Below are positions 9,907-19,102 of a stretch of 64,000 bases of DNA, piece after piece. The notes beneath the pieces are model-generated. The model was not told the DNA's origin and ran no database searches. It saw only the letters and a program-made list of their open reading frames with translations. This DNA comes from Flavobacterium aquidurense. Its GTDB lineage: Bacteria > Bacteroidota > Bacteroidia > Flavobacteriales > Flavobacteriaceae. A program made the position numbers and the translations under genes. Location of the stretch: contig NZ_JRLF01000008.1 of assembly GCF_001404985.1 (NCBI RefSeq), positions 1-64,000 on the forward strand. Direction: 5' to 3'. Numbering within the stretch: position 1 is the stretch's first letter; every line of letters begins with the position of its first letter.

Positions 9907-9922
9907 GATAAGATCTAAAACG

Positions 9923-9955
9923 CAAATTCGGTTGTTTTATAAATAACCGAATTTG
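9923..9955 (+). terminator. Hairpin after the M42 peptidase gene
   Basis: CAAATTCGGTT (9923-9933) pairs perfectly with AACCGAATTTG (9945-9955). The following sequence is A-rich rather than a clean T run, so termination may be partial, and the downstream response regulator could receive read-through. Confidence 0.5.
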
Positions 9956-9969
9956 TAAATAAAAATTAA

Positions 9970-10650
9970 ATGAAAATACTACTACTCGAAGACGATTTTA
10001 CTTTATCTAAAGAAATCTCAGCATTCTTTACTTCAAAAGGATTCGAGTGTTTCGCTTATTATGATGGATCTTTATTATTAAAAAAATATTTTCCTTACGA
10101 TTATGATTTAATTGTTCTGGATATTAATGTTCCCGGAATTAACGGAATTGATGTTTGTAAAGGCATTCGGGAACTGGATAAAAAGACGCCAATAATTATG
10201 TTAACGGCTTTTAGCGAAATCGAAGACAAACTAGCTTCTTTTGATAATGGTGCAGATGATTATTTAGTAAAACCTTTTCATTTTGAAGAGTTATATGCCA
10301 GAATATCATCACTTTTACGCCGAAAAGATATTCCGCAGCAAGTAGAGAAAAAGATTCTTATAAATGATTTGGAAATTCTGGAAGATGATATGAAAGTTTT
10401 TCGATCAGGTGAAGAAATAAAACTCACTCCAAAGGAATTTAAGTTAATTTTGATCTTGGCTCATGCCAAAGGAAAAGTCTTATCAAAACAATTTATAGCC
10501 GAAAAACTTTGGGACTATCATATCGAAACCAATCAAAATACTATTGAGGTTTACATTAATTTTTTAAGAAAAAAAATAGATAAAGATCACGAGACAAAAC
10601 TTATTCGAACCAAAGTTGGTTATGGATATTACTTGAGCAACGAAGAATGA
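9970..10650 (+). CDS. OmpR/PhoB-family response regulator
   Basis: A 226-aa DNA-binding response regulator. The receiver domain (about 1-115) shows the acidic pocket (LLEDDF), the phospho-acceptor Asp in LIVLDINVPGING (~51) and the Lys in YLVKPF (~101). The C-terminal winged helix (about 130-226) ends with the typical RTKVGYGYYL. The stop codon overlaps the ATG of the kinase gene (ATGA), so the pair is translationally coupled. The next operon encodes a heavy-metal RND efflux system, and phased direct repeats lie in front of it. This regulator is therefore the probable metal-responsive activator (CusR/CzcR type); the inducing metal is not shown by sequence. Confidence 0.93.
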   Translation: MKILLLEDDFTLSKEISAFFTSKGFECFAYYDGSLLLKKYFPYDYDLIVLDINVPGINGIDVCKGIRELDKKTPIIMLTAFSEIEDKLASFDNGADDYLVKPFHFEELYARISSLLRRKDIPQQVEKKILINDLEILEDDMKVFRSGEEIKLTPKEFKLILILAHAKGKVLSKQFIAEKLWDYHIETNQNTIEVYINFLRKKIDKDHETKLIRTKVGYGYYLSNEE

Positions 10651-12011
10651 CATTAAAAAACCGAATATCACTTTTAGTAAGTTTATTATTTACAATCCTC
10701 TTTGGATTGGCTTCTACATTGATATTTGTTTTATATTCTAATTTTAGAAAAGACGAATTTCGTGATCGTCTTGAAATTAAAGCACTCTCAAACATTAAAC
10801 TTTTAGTTAATGTAAAAGAAGTCGACAATCAGCTTTTAAAAATGATTGATCAAAACTCTATTAATAAGCTATATGATGAAAAAACATTGGTTTTTGATTC
10901 TAATTACAAACTTATATACAGCAGTATTGACGATGCCAAAATTAAATGGTCGATTGATGATTTAAAATACCTAAAAAAGAATAAAACCTTTTTTAAAAAA
11001 CAAGGAAACTATGAAGTCTACGGTGTTTTTTATGATACTAAAGACAGGGATTTTTATGCGCTAATATCAGCCACAGATAACTTTGGACAGCGAAGATTAC
11101 TTTTTCTTCGATATACATTAGTCGTCTCTTATATCCTTTTTACTTGTATATGCTGGGTAGTTACCTCGATTACAGTAAAAAAATTGATGAGTCCACTCAA
11201 TACTTTTCATCAGAAAATAAAAAACATAAACGAGAACAATCTTGATACCCGCGTTGAATCAAAAAGTAATAAAGACGAAATTGATTTGATTGCCAATGAG
11301 TTCAATTTTATGATGGATAGAATTGAGATTTCCTATCAAAAACAAAAAGAATTCACCGCACATGCTTCTCATGAGCTTAGGACTCCTTTATCCAGAATCA
11401 CTTCTCAAATCGAAAATGTAATTGCAGACAGCAAAACAAGTGATGAAAGGAAAAGCTTTCTTAAAAACATTTTATCAGATGTAAATCAACTAACAGAATT
11501 AATCAATTCATTATTGATTTTATCTAAAATAGATAATAAAATGCACGAAAATAATGAAGTTCACCGCTTGGATGAAATCTTATTTTCTGCTATTGAAAAT
11601 TTGAATAAAAGTTATCCTGAGTTTGTAATTTTATTTGAAATAGAAGAAAACGAGAATCTCGATACGGCTTTAGAAATAAAGGGAAATAAAAATTTACTGG
11701 AAATCGCAATTAGCAATGTTTTAAAAAATGCCTGTGTATACTCAGACAATAAACAGGCAAAAGTAATTATTAGTTCTAAAGAGGATAATAATCTGATTAT
11801 TGCCATTTCAAACACAGGAGAAACTTTAAATAAAGAAGAACAAAAAATTCTTTTTGAACCCTTTATGCGAGGTAAAAATTCTAAAGGTACATCTGGTTTT
11901 GGTCTTGGTTTACGTATCGTTCAGCGAATTTTGACTCTTCATAAAGCTAATATAACTTACAGTGTTCCAAATATTAACACGAATTTATTTCAATTATTTT
12001 TTCATTCGTAA
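10647..12011 (+). CDS. Membrane sensor histidine kinase (HAMP-HisKA-HATPase)
   Basis: A 454-aa sensor kinase paired with the response regulator. A first membrane segment (about 8-30, LLVSLLFTILFGLASTLIFV) and a second (about 155-175, SYILFTCICWVVTSITV) flank a periplasmic sensor loop of about 125 residues. A HAMP linker follows (KLMSPLNTFHQKI), then the HisKA box HASHELRTPLSR with the phosphorylated His near 240, and an ATPase domain with an N box (NVLKNACVYS) and a G box (GFGLGLRIV). The periplasmic loop has no recognisable domain, so the ligand cannot be named; position in front of czcCBA-type genes suggests a metal ion. The ATGA overlap couples it to the regulator. Confidence 0.92.
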   Translation: MTLKNRISLLVSLLFTILFGLASTLIFVLYSNFRKDEFRDRLEIKALSNIKLLVNVKEVDNQLLKMIDQNSINKLYDEKTLVFDSNYKLIYSSIDDAKIKWSIDDLKYLKKNKTFFKKQGNYEVYGVFYDTKDRDFYALISATDNFGQRRLLFLRYTLVVSYILFTCICWVVTSITVKKLMSPLNTFHQKIKNINENNLDTRVESKSNKDEIDLIANEFNFMMDRIEISYQKQKEFTAHASHELRTPLSRITSQIENVIADSKTSDERKSFLKNILSDVNQLTELINSLLILSKIDNKMHENNEVHRLDEILFSAIENLNKSYPEFVILFEIEENENLDTALEIKGNKNLLEIAISNVLKNACVYSDNKQAKVIISSKEDNNLIIAISNTGETLNKEEQKILFEPFMRGKNSKGTSGFGLGLRIVQRILTLHKANITYSVPNINTNLFQLFFHS

Positions 12012-12016
12012 CTTTT

Positions 12017-12057
12017 TTTAAGGTATTTTTAAGGTAGATTTTAAGGTCTCTTAAAGT
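12017..12057 (+). promoter_or_regulatory. Four phased TTTAAGGT-like direct repeats (likely response-regulator operator)
   Basis: TTTAAGGT occurs at 12017-12024, 12028-12035 and 12040-12047, followed by the related CTTAAAGT at 12050-12057. Start-to-start spacing is 11, 12 and 10 bp, that is one helical turn, the usual layout for OmpR/PhoB-type regulators binding one DNA face. The array ends 37 bp before the ATG of the outer-membrane efflux gene, between the kinase stop and the efflux operon. Confidence 0.65.
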
Positions 12058-12094
12058 CTGGTGATAGCATATTTGTATAATTAAAAATAATACA

Positions 12095-13339
12095 ATGAGA
12101 AAACTCTGTGCATTCCTACTTGTACTTTTCGGTCCTGTAGTATTGGCCCAAAAAACAGTTACGCTTCAAGACTGTGAAAGCCAATTCCTTAAAAACAATC
12201 TCTTTTTATTAGCATCACAATATAATATTGATGCATCGAAAGCACTAACTATTCAGGCTCGAATTTGGGATAATCCAACGATTACCGCAGAATTAAATGC
12301 TTATAATCCTGAAAGAAACCAGTATTTTGATATTGGAAAAGAAGGTCAGAAAGCATTTGGTATTGAGCAGTTAATTTATCTGGGCGGCAAAAAACGCAAT
12401 GAGATAAAATTAGCCCAAGCGAATGAAAAACTGGCCGAATTGCAATTTAATGACTTGTTAAGGACTTTAAAACTACAATTGCGAAAGAGCTTTTTTACCG
12501 TTTATTACAACACAAAAAGTCTTGAAACTACTGATAAGCAACTTGTTAACATCGAAGATTTAATTAACTCCTACTCTATTCAGGCACAAAAAGGTAATAT
12601 TCCTTTGCGGGATGTTGTGCGTTTGCAATCTCTATTTCTAAACTTCAAAAATGAACGTATGGAAGTTGTAAATGATAATATAGAAGAGCAGGCAAATTTG
12701 AAATTACTCTTAAATACGACTGAAAATGTAGTTCCGGAAGTTTCTAAGGAAGAATTCAATAAATACATTCAGACAATTCCGTTTGATCTTAAAGCTTTTC
12801 AGGATGATGCCATTGCCAATCGCCCGGATTATCTGATTAAACAAAAAGATATTGAAGCCAATGAATTGAATATTAAATGGCAAAAATCACTTTCGATTCC
12901 TGACATAACAGTTGGTGCAAATTATGATCAGCGAAGCGGTGCATTCAACAAAGAAGCTAATCTGACCTTAGGAATTCCATTACCACTTTGGAATAAAAAC
13001 AAAGGAAATATCAAGTATGCACAAACAATTTTAGAACAGTCAAAAGTTGAAAAACAAAATTTTGATCTGCAACTGCAAACTGAAATCACATCGGCATGGA
13101 ATAAATGGGATGAATCCCGAAAAAACTATGTTGTTATAAAACCTACTGTTAATTCTGATTTTGAAGCAGTTTACAACGGAATCCTGACCAATTTTCAAAA
13201 ACGAAATATAAGTTTATTAGAATTCACGGATTTTATGGAAAGTTACAATCAGGCTTCTATTCAGGTAAATGAATTAAAGAAAAAAGTAGTGCTTTCAGGC
13301 GAAGAATTAAATAGTACCATCAACAAAGACTTATTCTAA
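12095..13339 (+). CDS. TolC-family outer membrane efflux protein (CzcC/CusC type)
   Basis: A 414-aa outer-membrane channel protein, first gene of a three-gene RND efflux operon. A signal peptide (MRKLCAFLLVLFGPVVLAQ) is followed by two repeats of long amphipathic alpha-helices separated by beta-strand stretches, with family-typical segments such as GIEQLIYLGGKKRNEI and LTLGIPLPLWNKNKGNI. It would form the trimeric exit duct for metal ions pumped by the CzcA-like protein. The adaptor gene follows after 11 bp. It is probably induced through the TTTAAGGT repeats just upstream. Confidence 0.9.
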   Translation: MRKLCAFLLVLFGPVVLAQKTVTLQDCESQFLKNNLFLLASQYNIDASKALTIQARIWDNPTITAELNAYNPERNQYFDIGKEGQKAFGIEQLIYLGGKKRNEIKLAQANEKLAELQFNDLLRTLKLQLRKSFFTVYYNTKSLETTDKQLVNIEDLINSYSIQAQKGNIPLRDVVRLQSLFLNFKNERMEVVNDNIEEQANLKLLLNTTENVVPEVSKEEFNKYIQTIPFDLKAFQDDAIANRPDYLIKQKDIEANELNIKWQKSLSIPDITVGANYDQRSGAFNKEANLTLGIPLPLWNKNKGNIKYAQTILEQSKVEKQNFDLQLQTEITSAWNKWDESRKNYVVIKPTVNSDFEAVYNGILTNFQKRNISLLEFTDFMESYNQASIQVNELKKKVVLSGEELNSTINKDLF

Positions 13340-13350
13340 AACGAAACAAA

Positions 13351-14436
13351 ATGAAATATAAACTAATTATAGGAATTGCTCTTGTGAGTTTATCAATCGC
13401 AAGCTGCAAAAAAGAAGTTGAAAATCCAGACACAAATACATCTTTTGCTTTAAGCGATTCGATGCTAAAAACTACGACGACGGCCGAAGCCAAAACACAG
13501 CCCGTAAAAAACGTACTGAGTTTTTACGGAAAAATTACTGCTGATAATAATAAAATGATTGATGTATACCCGCTTGTAGGCGGAAATGTGATTAAGGTAA
13601 ATGTAGAACTTGGGGATTATGTACGCAAAGGTCAAGTTCTCGCTACTATAAAAAGTACTGATATTGCCGATTTTGAAAAGCAATCGATCGATGCCAAAAA
13701 TGATTTATTAGTAGCAAAAAACCATATGAAAGTTGCCCAGGAATTATTTGACGGAAAATTAAATTCTGAAAGTGATGTCCTTCAGGCAAAATCTGAGGTT
13801 AATAAAGCGCAGTCTCAATTAAGCAAGATTCAGGAAACCTATAAAATTTATAATATTAAAGCCGGTTCTATTTATGAAGTAACCGCTCCTATTAGTGGTT
13901 TTATAATTCAAAAAAGTATTAATCAGGACATGCTTTTAAGAAACGACCGTTCTGAAAACATCTTTGATATTGCTGAGATCAGTGAAGTCTGGGCGCTGGC
14001 AAATATTAATGAAATTGATATTAATAAAGTAAAATTAGGTATAGACGCTGATGTAACTACTTTAAGTTATCCTGATAAAGTTTTTAAAGGAAAAGTAGAT
14101 AAAATATTCAATGTTATAGATCCTGAAACTAAAGCGATGCAAGCGCGTATAAAACTACATAATCCGGATTATATGCTAAAACCTGATATGAATGCAAATA
14201 TAAAACTATCCTACAGCGAAGGACAGTCTATGATAGCCGTACCTAGTAAAGCAATTGTTTTTGACAAAAGTAAAAACTTTGTAATGGTATTTAAAGACCG
14301 TAACAACATCGAAACCAGACAAGTTGAAGTTTTTAGGGTGGTTGGGGATATAACGTATATCTCAAGTGGTTTAAAAGACAATGAAAAAGTCATTACCAAC
14401 AACCAGTTATTTATTTATCGCGCTTTAAACGAATAA
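13351..14436 (+). CDS. RND efflux periplasmic adaptor lipoprotein (CzcB/CusB type)
   Basis: A 361-aa membrane-fusion protein. The N-terminus is a lipoprotein signal with lipobox SIASC, so Cys 20 is probably lipidated. Family features follow: a barrel-sandwich hybrid (about 70-110, IDVYPLVGGNVIKVNVELGD), a coiled-coil hairpin (about 110-165), the second half of the lipoyl-like domain (VTAPISGFIIQ), a beta-barrel (EVWALANINEIDINKV) and a membrane-proximal domain (MIAVPSKAIVFD). It links the CzcA-type pump to the TolC-family duct. The stop is 3 bp before the pump's ATG. No His-rich metal-binding N-terminal extension is present. Confidence 0.92.
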   Translation: MKYKLIIGIALVSLSIASCKKEVENPDTNTSFALSDSMLKTTTTAEAKTQPVKNVLSFYGKITADNNKMIDVYPLVGGNVIKVNVELGDYVRKGQVLATIKSTDIADFEKQSIDAKNDLLVAKNHMKVAQELFDGKLNSESDVLQAKSEVNKAQSQLSKIQETYKIYNIKAGSIYEVTAPISGFIIQKSINQDMLLRNDRSENIFDIAEISEVWALANINEIDINKVKLGIDADVTTLSYPDKVFKGKVDKIFNVIDPETKAMQARIKLHNPDYMLKPDMNANIKLSYSEGQSMIAVPSKAIVFDKSKNFVMVFKDRNNIETRQVEVFRVVGDITYISSGLKDNEKVITNNQLFIYRALNE

Positions 14437-14439
14437 GAC

Positions 14440-17400
14440 ATGAACAAATTCATTAGAAATATTATTGCTTTTTCGCTTAAGAATAAAGCATTTACCTTTT
14501 TTTGGGTAGGATTATTGGCCGTTGCCGGGTTTATTTCTTTCAAAAATATGCCTATTGACGCATTTCCTGATGTAACAAATACTCAGATTATCATTATTAC
14601 ACAATGGAACGGAAAAAGTGCAGAAGAAGTCGAACGTTTTGTGACTTCGCCAATCGAAATCTCTATGAACTCTGTTCAAAAAAAGACCAGTGTTCGTAGT
14701 ATTACCATGTTTGGATTATCAGTAATTAAAATCATTTTTGATGATGGCGTCGATGATACATTTGCTCGTTTGCAGGTAAATAACTTATTAAAGAATGTTT
14801 CACTCCCGGATGATGTAGAACCAGATGTTCAGCCGCCTTATGGTCCTACGGGTGAAATTTTTAGATATATCGTAAAAAGTGACAGCAGAGACAGTCGTGA
14901 ATTACTTACCTATCAAAATTGGGTAATAGACAAACAACTTCGTTCTGTTCCCGGAGTTGCAGACTTAAATGTTTTTGGCGGACAAACCAAAACATATGAA
15001 GTAGGTGTTGATCCTATAAAATTAGCCAAATATAATATTACACCACTTCAGGTTTACAATGCTGTAAATGGTGGTAATTTGAATGTTGGCGGTGATATTA
15101 TAGAAAAAAACGGTCAGGCTTTTGTAGTTCGCGGAGTTGGTCTTTTAAAATCTATTCAGGACATTGAAAACATTATCGTAGACGACGCAAACGGAAATCC
15201 AATTTTGGTTAAAAACCTGGCTTCGGTTTACGAAAGTTCCATGCCAAGAGTTGGACAAACCGGTTTAGGCAATAATGATGATGCTGTCGAAGGAATTGTT
15301 GTAATGCGTAAAGGAGAAAATCCTCAGGAAACTTTAGCCTTAATCAAAGCAAAAATAAAAGATCTTAATGAAAATGTACTGCCAAAAGATATTAAAATTG
15401 AGACTTTTTATGATCGTGATAATTTGATGAATTTCACGACCGAAACAGTAATGCATAATTTATTTGAAGGAATTATTCTGGTTACTTGTGTCGTATTTCT
15501 TTTTATGGCCGACTGGAGGACTACTTTTACCGTTTCGATTGTTATTCCGTTATCCTTATTATTCGCATTTTTATGTTTGAAAATGATGGGAATGAGCGCT
15601 AACTTACTAAGTTTGGGAGCAGTCGATTTTGGAATCATTATTGACGGTGCCGTCGTAATGGTCGAAGGATTGTTTGTGGTTTTAGATCATAGGGCGCATC
15701 AGTTAGGAATGACAGCTTATAATAAAATTGCAAAAGGAAGTTTGATTAAGAAAACAGGAGCTGAAATGGGTAAAGCAATCTTCTTTTCTAAATTAATCAT
15801 TATTACTGCATTGTTACCTATATTTTCTTTCCAGAAAGTCGAAGGAAAAATGTTTTCTCCCCTAGCCTACACTTTAGGTTTTGCCTTAATGGGTGCGTTA
15901 CTTTTTACCTTGACACTGGTGCCGGTTTTATCACACATCCTATTAAATAAAAATGTAAAAGAAAAGAATAATCCGTTTGTAAATTTCTGGGATCGAATCG
16001 TGGGTAAAAGTTTTGCGTGGACTTTTAAACATAAAGTTCAAACCCTTGTAGGTTCAATAGCACTTTTAGTCGCTGTTTTCTTTTCTGCCTCATTTTTAGG
16101 AACAGAGTTTTTACCACAATTAAACGAAGGTGCTCTATGGGTAACAGCTGAGTTGCCAATGAGCAGTTCTCTGCCCGAAAGTGTAAAAACGGCTGCAATG
16201 ATTCGAAAAGATCTGGAAAGCTTTCCCGAAGTTAAAAATGTTTTATCTCAAACCGGAAGAAGTAACGACGGAACAGATCCTAATGGTTTTGGTTTTATAC
16301 AACTTCAGGTAGATTTAAAACCAAAATCTGAATGGAAAAGAAAAATCACTATGGATGATTTGATCAACCAAATGGATCAAAAATTAAAAGTTCATCAAGG
16401 TATAACCTATAACTATTCACAACCTGTAATTGATAACGTAGCAGAATCTGTGGCGGGGTTTAAAGCATCAAATGCAGTAAAAATTTACGGAGATGATCTC
16501 GACAAATTAGATGAATTGTCTAATGAGGTTCTGGCTCAGATAAAAAATATACCGGGAATAAAAGATGCCGGAATTCTTAGAAATGTTGGACAGCCGGAAA
16601 TAAGTGTTGTACTTGACCGCGATAAAATGGCTGCTTACGGAGTAACGTTAAGTGATGCCCAAGCAGTTTTAGAATTGGCATTTGGAGGAAAAACAGCTAC
16701 TCAAAAATACGAAGACGATAAGAAATTTGATGTCAGAGTTCGATTTTCGAAAGAATACCGTAAAGATGAAAATGATATTGCAGAGCTTAAAGTACCAACA
16801 ATTAGCGGTATTAAAATTCCTTTAAAAGAAATTAGTGATTTAAAAACAATTACCGGTCCCGCTTTTATTTACAGAGATAACACCAAACGTTTTATTGGCG
16901 TAAAATTTTCTGTAAGAGATCGTGATTTAGGAAGCACGATTGCAGAGGCACAGGCAAAAGTTGCCAAAATGAAGCTTCCCACAGGATATACTGTAGGATG
17001 GACAGGTGAATTTGAGAATCAGGTTCGTGCCAGTGCGCGTTTAGCTCAGGTTGTTCCTATAAGTCTAATAGGTATATTTGTGCTGCTGTTTATTTTATTT
17101 GGAAATATCAAGGATTCTTTGCTTGTTTTAGCCAATGTGCCTTTTGCTATTATTGGTGGAATTATTGCTTTGCACCTTACCAGAATGAACTTTGGAATTT
17201 CTGCAGGAGTTGGTTTTATAGCGCTGTTGGGAATTTGTATACAAAATGGAGTTATCCTTATATCTGAATTTCATCATAATCTAAAAGCAAAATTCACACT
17301 CGAAGAATCGATATTTAGAGGAGTAAAAGCCAGAACAAGAGCTGTAGTCATGACCGCACTTATGGCATCAATAGGTTTAATGCCAGCAGCAATTTCAACC

Positions 17401-17538
17401 GGAATTGGTTCTGAATCGCAAAAACCTTTAGCTATTGTTATTATTGGAGGATTAATTACTGCGACAGTTTTAACACTTTTGGTTTTCCCAATTATTTTCT
17501 GGGTCTTTAACCGTAAAAAACATGTTCCAATTGAATAA
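14440..17538 (+). CDS. CzcA-family heavy-metal RND efflux pump
   Basis: A 1032-aa inner-membrane proton/metal antiporter. It has the twelve-helix RND plan: TM1 near the N-terminus, a large periplasmic loop, a TM2-TM6 block around 335-490, a second periplasmic loop and a TM8-TM12 block from about 870. In TM4 the motif DFGIIIDGAVVMVE (about 399-412) fits the HME signature of divalent-cation exporters (Zn, Co, Cd, Ni) rather than the Cu/Ag CusA type, in which the equivalent region differs. Exact metal specificity is inference. It is the last gene of the operon and is followed by a strong bidirectional terminator. Confidence 0.94.
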   Translation: MNKFIRNIIAFSLKNKAFTFFWVGLLAVAGFISFKNMPIDAFPDVTNTQIIIITQWNGKSAEEVERFVTSPIEISMNSVQKKTSVRSITMFGLSVIKIIFDDGVDDTFARLQVNNLLKNVSLPDDVEPDVQPPYGPTGEIFRYIVKSDSRDSRELLTYQNWVIDKQLRSVPGVADLNVFGGQTKTYEVGVDPIKLAKYNITPLQVYNAVNGGNLNVGGDIIEKNGQAFVVRGVGLLKSIQDIENIIVDDANGNPILVKNLASVYESSMPRVGQTGLGNNDDAVEGIVVMRKGENPQETLALIKAKIKDLNENVLPKDIKIETFYDRDNLMNFTTETVMHNLFEGIILVTCVVFLFMADWRTTFTVSIVIPLSLLFAFLCLKMMGMSANLLSLGAVDFGIIIDGAVVMVEGLFVVLDHRAHQLGMTAYNKIAKGSLIKKTGAEMGKAIFFSKLIIITALLPIFSFQKVEGKMFSPLAYTLGFALMGALLFTLTLVPVLSHILLNKNVKEKNNPFVNFWDRIVGKSFAWTFKHKVQTLVGSIALLVAVFFSASFLGTEFLPQLNEGALWVTAELPMSSSLPESVKTAAMIRKDLESFPEVKNVLSQTGRSNDGTDPNGFGFIQLQVDLKPKSEWKRKITMDDLINQMDQKLKVHQGITYNYSQPVIDNVAESVAGFKASNAVKIYGDDLDKLDELSNEVLAQIKNIPGIKDAGILRNVGQPEISVVLDRDKMAAYGVTLSDAQAVLELAFGGKTATQKYEDDKKFDVRVRFSKEYRKDENDIAELKVPTISGIKIPLKEISDLKTITGPAFIYRDNTKRFIGVKFSVRDRDLGSTIAEAQAKVAKMKLPTGYTVGWTGEFENQVRASARLAQVVPISLIGIFVLLFILFGNIKDSLLVLANVPFAIIGGIIALHLTRMNFGISAGVGFIALLGICIQNGVILISEFHHNLKAKFTLEESIFRGVKARTRAVVMTALMASIGLMPAAISTGIGSESQKPLAIVIIGGLITATVLTLLVFPIIFWVFNRKKHVPIE

Positions 17539-17592
17539 GGAAATTTAAAAATAAATTGATTGGTTAAATTAATTTGGTTTGGTTTAAAAAAG

Positions 17593-17621
17593 AAAAAGCA
17601 CCATAATTATGGTGCTTTTTT
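17593..17621. terminator. Perfect palindromic terminator after the efflux operon
   Basis: AAAAA-GCACCATAATTATGGTGC-TTTTTT is a perfect palindrome with T runs in both orientations. It ends the CzcCBA-type operon. Confidence 0.88.
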
Positions 17622-17676
17622 GATTTCAATATCTTTTAGTTTAATATCTTGCATGTAATCAATACAAACAAGATTT

Positions 17677-18273
17677 ATGAAATACATATACTTTTTGCTA
17701 AGCCTTTTTTCAATCTCTTTAATAGCATCAATTATAAATCCAAAAGAAGGATTTACCTGTTTTCTTGAAGTGATTCCGGCAATAATAGGTTTTATGATTT
17801 TGGCTTTTACTTTCAAAAGATTCAGATTTACCAATTTTACTTATACACTGATTTTAATTCACTGTATCATTCTGTTTATTGGTGGTCATTACACCTAAGT
17901 TCCGCTTTTTGACTATATAAAAGAGGTATTTCATCAAAGCAGAAACAACTATGATAAAGTAGGTCATTTTGCTCAGGGTTTTGTTCCGGCAATGATTATA
18001 AGAGAATTATTTATTCGTAAAAAAGTAATCAGCAATCAAAGTTTTTTCAACTTTATTATTGTCTGTATTTGTTTGGCTATTAGTGCCGCTTACGAATTTA
18101 TAGAATGGTTTGTATCAATTGCAACCGGTGATGGCGGCGACGCTTTTTTAGGAACTCAGGGATATGTCTGGGATACACAATCTGATATGCTTTTTGCAAC
18201 TATTGGAGCGATTACAGGCTTAATTCTATTTTCTAAAATTCAGGATAAGTTCATTCAGAAAATAGACTTTTAG
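17677..18273 (+). pseudogene. DUF2238 (YjdF-like) membrane protein gene interrupted by an in-frame TAA
   Basis: Two open frames (17677-17898 and the region up to 18273) are in the same reading frame, separated only by TAA at 17896-17898. Read through, they give about 198 residues, close to the ~200 of YjdF/DUF2238 membrane proteins. Family motifs lie on both sides: GGHYT immediately before the stop and VPLFDYIKE, DKVGHFAQGFVPA, AAYEFIEWF, GTQGYVWDTQSDM after it. Intact relatives, as I recall them, read GGHYTYAxVPL here, so loss of about 6 nt (roughly CGCCGA) could have produced TAA without shifting the frame. It could also be a sequencing error. Several transmembrane helices are visible. Confidence 0.8.
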
Positions 18274-18294
18274 GAGATGAAAAACACCAAAATG

Positions 18295-18326
18295 AAAACG
18301 ACCTTCTGCTCAAGGAAGGTCGTTTT
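18295..18326. terminator. Bidirectional terminator between DUF2238 remnant and ankyrin gene
   Basis: AAAACGACCTTC (18295-18306) and GAAGGTCGTTTT (18315-18326) form a perfect 12-bp stem with an 8-nt loop. It lies between convergent genes and can serve both. Confidence 0.85.
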
Positions 18327-18363
18327 ATATACTAACTCAAAAACTCGATTTAAACTTAAACTA

Positions 18364-18744
18364 TTATTTTAAATCTTTTAAAATGGCTATCGCTTCTGTT
18401 GCATTTGATAATTGTGCATATTTTAAAGCTGTAAAACCTTTTTCATTTCTAACAGACGGATTTGCTCCATTTGATAATAATACTCTCAAAATATCAACTT
18501 TGTTATAACGTGCTGCTATCATTAAAGGTGTTAAATCTTCAGAGATTTCATTAACGTCTGCTCCGTATTCTATAAGTTTTTTTACAAACTCAAGATCTCC
18601 TTTACTAACTGCTACAGTTAGTGGGGTTGCAAAACTGCTTACGTTTTCGATTTGTGGCTGTACAAATGATTTTTGATTTGATGCCATTGCAACATTCGCG
18701 AATGCTACTAAAGCTACTCCTAAATAAATTACTGATTTTTTCAT
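18364..18744 (-). CDS. Exported ankyrin-repeat protein
   Basis: A 126-aa small secreted or periplasmic protein. The N-terminus is a signal peptide (MKKSVIYLGVALVAFANVAMA, cleavage near AMA-S). It is followed by about three ankyrin repeats: TPLTVAVSKGDLEFVKKLIE, TPLMIAARYNKVDILRVLLS and FTALKYAQLSNATEAIAILK. Ankyrin repeats bind other proteins; the partner is unknown. It sits alone between a terminator and a 358-bp upstream gap. Similar single-domain ankyrin proteins are common in flavobacteria. Confidence 0.85.
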   Translation of the reverse strand: MKKSVIYLGVALVAFANVAMASNQKSFVQPQIENVSSFATPLTVAVSKGDLEFVKKLIEYGADVNEISEDLTPLMIAARYNKVDILRVLLSNGANPSVRNEKGFTALKYAQLSNATEAIAILKDLK

Positions 18745-19102
18745 GGTGATTGATTTGATTGATTAATGATGATTTTTTAAATTCTATGTAAATGTAATTC
18801 AAATTATGCTATTATGTATAACAAAGTACTATGTTTTAACTTATTCTTAACCTTTAAATAATAAAGATCCGTTTAGCTTAAAATTTATGTTATCTTATTC
18901 TAAGCTTCCATACAATAGACGCCATAAAATCAAAAATGTTACATTAAAATGAAAATTTCTGAAAAAAATCTTTTAAAATTTTAAGATGTCATAAATTGAA
19001 AGTTTAGTTTTTTTAACTTTACTTTTATAAATACTCTATTAATGAGTGTTATAAGCAACCGTAAAAACAAAAAATAATTAATAAACCTAAAACCAAAAAA
19101 CT
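18745..19102. other. Divergent intergenic region (ankyrin / SRPBCC genes)
   Basis: A 358-bp AT-rich gap between divergent genes. Near 18745-18780 there is a short GATTGATT-type direct repeat, close to the ankyrin start. On the minus strand TTTG is followed about 20 nt later by TAATTTG (one base short of TAnnTTTG), which could drive the ankyrin gene. No open frame or stable RNA was recognised. Confidence 0.4.

Noticed and set aside
14440..17538. Copper/silver exporter (CusA)
   Set aside because: The TM4 motif DFGIIIDGAVVMVE is of the divalent-cation HME type; Cu/Ag pumps differ here.
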